A DNA stretch of 64,000 nucleotides from NCBI GenBank assembly GCA_905160935.1, contig CAJHZI010000261.1:36001-100000 (forward strand), read 5' to 3'. The position numbers were made by a program, and so were the translations under genes. Every line of letters begins with the position of its first letter. Position 1 is the stretch's first letter. This DNA comes from Enchytraeus crypticus. Taxonomy: Eukaryota > Annelida > Clitellata > Enchytraeida > Enchytraeidae. Below are positions 47,701-59,003 of the stretch, piece by piece. Below the pieces are notes generated by a model. It had not been told where the DNA came from. It saw only the letters and a list, made by a program, of their open reading frames with translations, and ran no database searches.

Positions 47701-50700
47701 AAAAATATCAACATAGTTTATCATTTCACTAAAATTTATGGTAGAATAATTTATTTGACGGCATCTATTACATTGTATCTCTACAATTAGCTATACGGAG
47801 AACCTCTCAATCTAATTGGACTACATATTCCTCTAGACTGCGTATCATATTTTAATATCCAATAGCCTGTGGCTTCTATCAAATCAAGGATTTTTCCATG
47901 CTCAATATGCTATAATTCTAGTAACTGATTATGTTCAATACGATATTATTTTAGTAAACGATAATGTTCAATACGATATTATAATAATAATAATAACAAT
48001 TAGAGTGCTACTGTCATCAATGGCAACATCGAGCACTCTTGAGACAAAATCAAGCCGGTGAGCAAAAAGATGATCCAAAACGGTGCAAATTCAAAAATCC
48101 AGATAATCAGTCCAAAGTAAAGGGAATCTAAGAAAAGGAGGTTTAGGCGCAGGTCGCTGCTCATGGACACTGGATGGAAAAGAGAGATGGAAAAGATAGG
48201 TCTTCAACTGCCTATGGAACGGATCATAAAAAAGCAAAGGCCTATGTGCTTCAAATGAAGATTTCCGAAGAATAGATGGAAGAGAATTCCAGATCTGCGG
48301 TGCAGCATGCTTTAAATAACGATTAGATAGCTTATAGCGCGAAGGTAAGCTAGGTCTCACAAGAGTAATTTATTTAGAAGACCGAGTTACAGCAGGCTGC
48401 ATCACTTTAATCAAGTGAGACATACAAGGTGGTCCAGGGATGGTGATAGACTTACAGGTCAACGAAGCCGTTTTGTAAATGATTCGCTCTTTAATCTTTA
48501 GCCAGTGCAAAGACTTTAAAATGGGCGTAACATGTGAGTACTTGGAACTACAAAAAATTGCTCGCGCAAGAGAATTCCGAACAAACTGCAATCGATCAAT
48601 CTCACAGCCAGGAAGATTTAAAGACAGGGAATTGCAGTACTCCAATTTCGATTGCACAATAGCAGCACCAATTGTAGCAGCTGTCTCACGTGACAAATAT
48701 GGACGTATTCGCCGAAGATCTCGGATATGAAAGAAACATGCTTGTGAAGTTTTAGTTATGTGTTCGTGGAAGGTTAGGTGTTTATCGAGGATATCACCGA
48801 GATTTCTCACAGAAGAAACAGGTTTTACTGTAATATACGAAGATAACGTAAAAGTTTTCCCATTCAGCTTCAGAAGCTGTTGAGGTGTCCCAACCAACAA
48901 GAATTCAGTCTTAGATGGATTAAGTGCCAAAAAATTAGCACACATCCAAGAGGATATAGACTGAAAACTTTGTTGCAGGAGGGTTTCAGCATTATTATTC
49001 TAGTAACCGATTATGTCCAATACGACATTGTTCTAGTGACCGATTATGTTCAATGCGATATTGTTCTAGTAACTGATTATGCTCAATACGATATCATTCT
49101 AGTTACCGATGAAGTTATGTAGTCACGCATTCAACAACAGGGTACTTTTAATTAACTGCCAGGTTATCTACTGCGAATTATCAAACAAGCAAACGGTACA
49201 ATTTCTGTTTTGATTGCAAACTTTACATGTTAGCTTTATCTTTGATAAAATTGCTCAAAGTTTCAGACCAACACCAGAGAGGGTCTTTGGTTGGAGATCA
49301 ACTAACCTCCCGAAATTGTTACATAATTTTCTAATGCCAGTACTGGTTAAACTGGGATTCAAGGGATGAAGATGACGATTATAATTTTTTATCTTTTATC
49401 TAGGATATATTAGAATTTTCAATAGACAATGATTGAAAATGTTACAATTATTACGAATATTCAAACGAATATTATAATATATATTATTAATAATACGATA
49501 AATATATACAATAATAAAACTACGATTTTCATTCGAAATTACTGCTGCCTTTTTCAGCACATCCGCTCATTGAATTCTGCTGCACCGATTTATAAGTAAT
49601 TGAGTAATCTTAAGTTTATTTATGTTTTAACTATTTTATAACTTGTATAAACATAGTATCAGACAGGTATAAAATGTCTTTGACGTCTGTACTCTTTTTT
49701 TATAGAAATACTTGCGAAGAGATCACATTGGAATGCTACACGCCTGATATTGAGGAATACACCATGTGTGCTCTTAAAAACTTGGTATAACATCATCATC
49801 TAACATTCTTTTTAGTTGCTGTTTCAAGACTCAAATTCACGTACATTTTACAGCTCTAATTAAAAATTAATTCGAATTAATTATCTCTATCTTACTCTAA
49901 TTAACAATTAATTCTACTTGATTATCTCTATCTTGCTCTAGTTAACAATTAATTATTGTTAATTAGCTCTATCTTTCTCTATTTAACAATTAATTCTACT
50001 TGATTATCTCTATCTTGCTCTAGTTAACAATTAATTATTGTTAATTAGCTCTATCTTGCCCTAAATAGCACCGCATAAGTTTTATCAGTGCAAGAAGCGT
50101 ACCGGTTATACTGCGCTAAAAAGCACACTGTCTTTCAAATAGCTACAGTTTAGGTGATTTGCCTTTGACTTCTTCTCGGTATGTTTCTGTCACCTTTAAC
50201 GGACACATTCCGATTTATTGTAATTCATTTTGATGGATTTCTACTGTAATATATAAAGAATATCCATATAATTACAGCAGAAATGGAACTTGACATTAAA
50301 AGCTTCAAATTATTTAATAGCTTTTAGTTTGCATTCTTCACTAAGGATAAAGTGAGAAATTTTGAATTTAATTGAATATACATCTTCTTAGCTCAAATAT
50401 TGTCTTAATAAAGTGAGTCCGAGTTGATAACTAACGATTTTAATATTTAATGTTTAAAACGAAACTTAATTCTTGTTGTCCTATTCAATCCTTCATTATT
50501 TTCAAACCGTCCCTCCAAGGAATTAAACTCATTGAAAATCATTTCACTCAGAATCCATTAGAATGTCAAGATATTACTCATGTTTGATGATGTGATTGTA
50601 CTCAGGTATTTATTAATACTACTTAGATCTATATAAAGGTGTTGTACTCAATATTTCAGATTGACAATCTAAACGCCTCATTATCCGGCTATCTGACGTC

Positions 50701-53700
50701 TATTAACGCAGTTCCCGCAGCTATTTATAAGCAGAACTCAAGGTGAGTCATAAAACGTTATGCTTGCTACAGTTGAGTTTAAGGAATAGTTAAACAAGAA
50801 AACAATGATAATACCGTGTTAAACTCCACTTTAATTCTAAAGTGCTGAGATCTAAATGATCAGTGCTTTGTTGAATATCAAGGTTGTCAGTTTTTGTTTT
50901 AGCGAAACTCGTAATATCGTCTTACTCATACGGTCACACTCGCCTTCTCATCTTGACACCTTGCCGATAAGTTGCAATTAAAGAGAGCCAATTTAGTTTT
51001 TAATGTCTGGTTACCATGTACCATCACGTCAAATCCCCGGTTATCTTCTAGCCAAAATTCTTCCAATATACGTTCCCTATGTCAAATGGTAGATATTTGA
51101 GAGCAGAAAGCTGCTGTCTCGTTACCTGTACAAACTCACCCAGCCACCTTATTCTGTGTCGTCCCTTGCATCTTTTCCCTTCCCTCAAAAGACTTTTCTC
51201 CAGAATTAACATTGCCGCTAATTAAGTGTCAAAATACATGCAGTATTAGCTGTTGTATAAATATTATATTTTCAAATAGACATAATTTTACATGTAACCA
51301 ACACTTATAAAATTAATTTACACTTTTAGGAAGCCGAGAAAACCTTCGACCATCAATCAACAGAATTTATCAAGGAATCTTGCATTCAGTCACAAAAAGT
51401 CAATCAATTATTTCATTTGCATATTCGTATCAAGCTGAGGTGAAAATAGTGAAATGTAGATTATTTTTCAGGAAACTGAACGTTGAGATTTGGTTGATAT
51501 TTCTCAAATCTACTCTACGCGATCTTACACCTTCAAGGTTTGCCGCTGAACTGAATTCTACTCTCTATGCTGTGCTGATGAGTCTAGGGCAGTGTGTTCC
51601 AGATCATGGCTATCAGCTAGACGATGCTGCTTATAAAAATAGCATCGACTCTACTGTGTCAGATTGTGAGTCAAATTAAAATCTATTGCTATTCACTAGA
51701 TGTCAGCTGTCATTTATCTTGTTTTATGTAGTTCTGACCTGCAGATTAATCTTGACTAACTCTGAGAATTTAGCAAATTAAAAAATACCTTTATTTAATT
51801 AAAAAATATAATTTTAATATTAGAATAGATTTGTTACAGATAATGTTACAACTATTTTATTAGTCTGCCCTTTGAAAATATTCCTTGTTCTACTGAACCT
51901 TGATCTTAAACACTCTATTATATCTCTCAGTGACTGCCTACTGGCAGGTCCATGGTATATAACGCCTCAATTATTCTTCTTCTGCCGCTTTCGCTTTCAC
52001 TCCCACATATTAATGCATCTTTTAATAACATAAAATTCGTAATCTCGGTCAGTCTCTTCTTAAATTGTTTCCATTCAGCCTTCTTTTAGAAAACATCCAA
52101 CTTGGAAGTGTCCTAAAAATGTTATTTTTATTTCTTATCGTATTTATCCAAACTCTATATGTACCACTCCCTCCTGAATTTCTTTATTTGCAGCTTTTGG
52201 GTCCAGCTAATCCTTTCCATTCTACTCCATATCCACATTTCCAATGCCTTTAGTTTCCTGATATCTTCCTTCCTCAAGGTCTGTGTTTCTCTTCCATAAA
52301 ATATCATTGTCCATACCAAAGTTTTTACTATGTCGAGGCCCATGATCCACTTCCATATATTATCGTGGTCCATACGAAAATGTTCGCTATATTTTATCTA
52401 AACACACTACAACCTACATAAATCAAATAATAATTTACTAATAACTGTTTATCAAAAAAGTAACAAAAATTTACTTTTTTGGCTGATCAATTGTCCTAGC
52501 TGTGTCTACTCTCGGAAGCAACATATACTTCTGCGGACCCTCAGCCTGCTACAAAGATTTCCCTAACAACACGGCTAACTGTTACATAAACCTCAACAGC
52601 ACAAATCCCACACCCTACTGCAGAGACAAGTGCACACAGTTCATAGCGGAGAATAACTGCACGACCGTACCTGATCTCTACGGGATTTATGTCCAGGGAA
52701 CCTGCAGCTATGACCGTTATATGAATCCATACTGCGAGTAAGTATATTATTCTTTTTATTATCTATATCATGGAGTACTTGTGATTCGCCTTTATTTACT
52801 ATCTATTATTCACCGGTATTTTATTATTTACATCATGGAGTATTTATATTTCACCGTTATTTACTATCTATTATTCACCGGTATTTTATTATCTACATCA
52901 TGGAGTATTTATATTTCACCGTTATTTACTATCTATTATTCACCGGTATTTTATTATCTACATCATGGAGTATTTATATTTCCCCGTTATTTACTATCTA
53001 TTATTCACCGGTATTTTATTATCTACATCATGGAGTATTTATATTTCACCGTTATTTACTATCTATTATTCACCGGTATTTTATTATCTACATCATGGAG
53101 TATTTATATTTCTCCGTTATTTACTATCTATTATTCACCGGTATTTTATTATCTACATCATGGAGTATTTATATTTCACCGTTATTTACTATCTATTATT
53201 CACCGGTATTTTATTATCTACATCATGGAGTATTTATATTTCACCGTTATTTACTATCTATTATTCACAGGTATTTTATTATCTACATCATGGAGTATTT
53301 ATATTTCACCGTTATTTACTATCTATTATTCACCGGTATTTTATTATCTACATCATGGAGTATTTATATTTCACCGTTATTTACTATCTATTATTCACCG
53401 GTATTTTATTATCTACACCATGGAGTATTTCTGATTCACCGCTTTGCGACTGCGGCCAATCGCAAAACATGAAACATGTCGTTGAGGAGTGCCCTCTACC
53501 TGCCTACCGGGAGGACTGTCTACGCTAAGTTGCCTTACAAGTCACGCAACTATCTCGATTAACGCATACGCTAAATAAAATAAATAAATTATCTTCATTA
53601 TCCTATGAAATTGCCACAAAAATTTAAACAAATGGAAAAGTCTCAAATAGGGGATTGACTGATGGCTGATATGATGTTGGACAGAGAGGATTTGAGACAA

Positions 53701-56700
53701 CCTATTCGTATCCTGACCGTAGTTAAACTATGTTTCAAGGGAAGATGATAATGATGATGATTATCTTAGTGACAGGTTATCTATTTAAAAATGTCACTTT
53801 AGAGTAGTACATGCACTCAGATCAGTCGCTTTCGGTAACTGGTCCGGTCTGTTAGATAGTAAACTATTAACTATGTCGGATATGCAACAGACTTATCAAG
53901 ATCTCTGTCGCCTGGCTTTGATTGGATACTTGAAAAAATAGAATACGTAATAACTGAAATATTGCCGCCTCAGAATGTACGATAGGAAAATATACATGTA
54001 TACCATGGACCCGAGCAGCATCGCCTATACATCAACAGGCCTGACCCATGACCACAGGATCACACGCATATTTACTCTTACTAATATTTTAATTGTTAAT
54101 CTCTTGCGTAAGACTCACTAACTCACTCAAGCAACAACAACAATACGATTAGAGTGCTACAGTTGTCCATGACAACATCGAGCACTATGGAACCAAATCA
54201 AACCCGATGAGCAGCATGTGGTTGGTCCATAAACGGTGCGAGCCAAAATCCGGGTAATCAGTCTAAGGAAAGTTAATAGCGGAAATAATAATAATAATAT
54301 TAATAATAATAATAATAAATAATAATAATAATTACTGGTGAACAGTTGAACCTCGACTATGAGATCACTGACGTGTTAGGTGACGGTCGCGATGTGGTTC
54401 AGGAACACTATGTGGACGCTGTTAGTCCTGACGTAACCAGAAACATGGAAAACACCTCCATCAGTCTACCCAGAATTAATCTTAGACCTGCCAATTCAGC
54501 ACCTATGCAGAATCTAAGTCCCATCCTATATGTGGCTTCATCTGTTCTAACCCAAAATAAAAGCCAAATCCAAACAGGTGCCCGACCTATACCCCCAAAA
54601 TCTCAAATCAAATCGGGGGTTCAGTCCATGCAGCCTTAGCCTCAGGTGCCGACTGGTGACCGACTCAGCGGGCACTGGGGCAGCACGTGAACACTAGGGT
54701 GATCGTCAACGGGTTGAACACAGCCCGTCTAAAAGAGAAGAGATGCGTCCTACGTTCCTGCCTCTCAATACCCCCTCCTCCTCGTCGAGTGCGTCCATAG
54801 AGCCTGAGATAGTTCCATAAGAGTTTTTTGCTATGACCATCACCGAGAAAAATAAGAAACTTGAGGCTAGAATGGCCTCTGTCTCCCATGGGTCCCTCTC
54901 ACCAGGGCCACAGCACCAGGGTCAAAGGCTGAACCAGATGTTGGCCTCAGGGCAGGCTAAGACGGAGAGGCAGAGCTCATCGGGTTTTACAAATCAGAGC
55001 TCTAATCAAGCGAATACTCGCTCCCAAAATTCTCTAGGAACAGCTATCCAGATTTCAGGGTCGATGACTTCTAAAAGCGGTTCTCCCAGCAGAGTTCTCA
55101 CAACTGCCTCATCAACGCCTGTTCAGGGGAGTCACCGTCGTGGTGGATCGATATCACATGAAGTGGAGACGGGCGCTGCTGGAGCCAAAAGTTGTGGATT
55201 CAGGGCAATGTCACCCGCTGCTGCTATCAGCAACGTTTAATAAAAATAAAAATAATATTTATACATAGACGGTTTTTTGGTATAGTAATGAAATGAACTT
55301 AATAATAATAATAATAACAATAATAATAACAATTATAGTGCTACAGTCATCAATGACAACATCGAGCACTATTAATTATTCGCACCCACTCACTGATCGA
55401 TCGATTTATATATTGACTGATCAATCAATCGATCGATTGATTGTTCAATCTGTCTAGTTGCGGTAGCTCAGTCGGTAATATACTAAAGAATTTCTACGAT
55501 GGAGATCAGTGTATTAGCACCACTTTCATCGTCGCTATGTCTGCTAGTGCCGGTGGTTTTCTCTTTCTTCTTCTGATTGCCTCTCTCTGTGTCATTCATA
55601 AACAGCGGCAATATCTCTTGGTTATGTTGGAAAGGTATGAGAAGTGTTTAATTGAACATTATATTTTCTATATTATCACTAATACCGCTGGTATTGTATT
55701 TTTTTGTGGTTTAACATCAAAATCAGTAGCCTAACTTTCTCTTCAAAACTTCGTACCCGACCATCGCTGTTGTTGACAGACCAACCAAAGCAGCAGTCAG
55801 ACTTGACTGAGTGATGATCCAGTCTCAGTCAGAAAAACATGCCAAATTTATAAATGTATCTACAAAGTAAGTTACAATAGTCAAAGAAGACAGTACTGCA
55901 TCAAATCGCACTGATTGCTCTATTAGGCGGAGCGAAGCAGACATTTTGTAAGTTTTTATTTTCATTTATGATATATTAACAATTCCAATAAAATGGTATT
56001 TCAGGAAGTTTCACTAGAAACTATAGGCACTTCAATCTGTTTATCACAAATAGCATAGTATGTAATTTTTAACATCTCTATTTTGAAGTTATATTGAAAC
56101 TAGACATCACTCTATCTTAAATTGTTACAATTTTTAGTAAAATTATAAATTATATATTATTATAATTGAATTCGACTCAGCCGTTATTGATAATGACATC
56201 GGCCGGCAAAATTGACGTCTAATGGCTAGAGCCAGTACAGATATCGGTAAGATATACGATCGCGGATTAGTATGTGTGGGTTCAAATCTTGGGCTCTCCC
56301 GTCGCTAATATTACTTTCGAGAGATGAAACTGACGTTACGTTGACTTTACTTTTAATGTGACATTGGCACCTTATCTGCTACATTCTAAATTAAATTAAC
56401 TATGCACTGAGAATTAATATTCTTGAATAATGAGTTGTTATAAAGTTTATTTCATTTATATTTAACATAGAGCGGTAGAACTTCAAAAGAGAGTCGCAAA
56501 ATATACAAAAACTGGAACGGTTAGTCAAGGATACTCGCATTATACATCTACTAGCTTTGTTTATTTCAATAGTTGTCATCAAAATTCTATTCTTTACAGT
56601 ACTTAATAATATATATTTAAATACCTTTTCTTCACTAAATCTCTGCATCGTATATAATAGTTTGTATTAATTTTGATTTGGTGCAGCTTCCATTGAACTA

Positions 56701-57676
56701 TTCTTACTTCAGAGACTCCTTAATTAGAATTCTTAATTCAAATTTGAGGATTCAATTTTTGTGACGCTAGCTCGAATATGTTTTGTCAACTTGAAGAGAA
56801 GCTTATGCTTCTGAACCTTGACGTTAAATATACTTCAACCTGCCTCTTTGATATAATAGATCTACTATATAAATGTGATGATATAACGAATGGCTAGCAG
56901 CTGGGCTCGCATTTCTTACTGCTGCTTACTTTATGAATTGAAATTTAACTAAGCTACAGCTGTCTTTTTGAAGGTAACTATATTGTGTAGCCCAAAAGAA
57001 GCATGTGCTTCCGAACCTTGACGTTAAGCACACACAATATAATCTATTGCTAGCGTATAGAGGTTCAGAACTGATAAATACTAATAAATTAAAAATTTAG
57101 AGTATTGTACGATAATAATGGGTGGGAATGGCGCGATTTAGAGCACTCAGAGCTGCGCGTCAATTTAACAAGTTAAGCTCCATCGCGCCCGGTTAGTACC
57201 TTGTGGGCGACCAACTTGGAAGACCGAGTGTTGACAGCTTTGAAAGAAAAAATCCCGAGGGTGTTGGAAGGTTATTCTTAAATCCGCGCCAGCTGCAATT
57301 GATGCGCAAACAAAAGGCACCGATTATTAATAAAAGGGAGATGAATGGAGGAAATAACGAAAACTACAAAATCAGCAACGAAGAAAGGAAACTATGTAGT
57401 ACATGCGTATGTAATGTGTGTAACAATAAGAAAAAAAATAATTTTAAAAAAAAATAAATATACTGATATAGCCTACTCATTGTAATAATAGCCCATAAAA
57501 TAATTAATAGGCCTAATTAGAATATTTGTATTTGATAATTTTAGAATGATAATTCTTACGATGAATTAAAGGAGAGTGATCCAACTCTGGAGGCGATCAA
57601 GATCACGGAGTTGATATCACGAAAGAATTCATACGAGTTTCCAGCTTCCGATAAAACGGTAGTATTTTGAAACTTG

Positions 57677-57743
<67 letters not shown>

Positions 57744-58947
57744 ATGATATTAATTAACTTGCTCATAATATTAATAATAAATTCAATAGTAGTAGTAAAG
57801 AGTTCATTATGTGTAATGTATTATAGTCATTAGGACCTCATGACGTACGATTTAGTCTTTTATTTTCATTCATCATAATCTTTCCTTTAGTATCAGTTTA
57901 ACTAGGGTCGGGATTAGAAAAATCTGTAACAATTTCTGGGGCTCATTTACAAATATTTGTTATTTTAATTAATTAGTAATTAATTAATTTTTATTATTCT
58001 TTTAAATAATTAATTAATTTTCTTATTTATTTTATTTATGGTTTATTTATTTGCAAATTTTTAATTAAGCTACATTGCGGTGAATAGTGCTGCACGCACA
58101 GTCATGTTGCAATTTGTAAGCGGCTTGAAACTGACGTTAAACAATAAATAGTTAAACAATAAATAGTTAAACCTAAGCGTTTCTGTTATTTTGCATTGTA
58201 TTAATATTTAATATTTCTCTGTCACAGATCCACTCGTTGCCTTAGCCTCCTCTAGTTTAATTAATTTGCTTTATAAATCAAATTCTTATTATACGTCTGG
58301 TTGGAGTCAGTGGTGATGTCGATAAGATGTTCGACCGCGGATCAGTATGTGCGTGGTTCAAATCCTGGGCTCGCCCGTCTCTGACATCGCTTTCGAGTGA
58401 GTAAACTGATATTAACATTAGCTTTTTTAGCTTTAAAATTGTCTTCAGATATGAAATAGATGTTAGATCTTCGCAGTTGTGCTGTATGAATTAAATTTGC
58501 GTTGTTACAGAATAAAGATCTATACGACGGCGTTGATCTGTATCCATATCTTAGAAAGGTCTGTAGAGTGCATGACTTTTAGAATTAATTACTTATTTAA
58601 TTACTCAATTAATTACTCAATTAATTAATTAATCAATCAATCAAATATTAGGTCTGTAAAGTGGACGACTTTTACAGAGCTTGCTAATTAATTTGTCTGT
58701 GAGTAGAGCTTCCGGATATCTTTCCCTTAAAGATCAGCATAGCTAGAGGTCCAGCACCGAAATGAACAAATCTTCGATAAGAAAATAATTTGCAATTAGA
58801 TTTCTTAAGATTTTAAGATGTTGTCAATGAAGAAACATCTTTCATATATTCGTCAAAAAGGTTTAGATCGCCATTATGATATCGCTCTACAATGATCTCT
58901 CGTGCAGAAGATTCTAGGTAAATATTCATACACAGACTCTTCCAATG

Positions 58948-59003
<56 letters not shown>

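Noticed and set aside
52781-53528. Three overlapping frames of about 190-217 residues
   Set aside because: Period-65 tandem repeat without stops, read in three registers. It lies in an intron between exons 7 and 8.
55750-55900. Alternative exon 9 at the ACAG acceptor near 55,780
   Set aside because: All three frames hit a stop within about 12 codons, and no donor in the needed phase precedes it.
57197-57460. Free-standing 84-residue gene starting at 57,203
   Set aside because: The apparent start lies inside the 5S-like sequence and the C terminus is just the A-rich tract. The middle fits better as a spliced exon.
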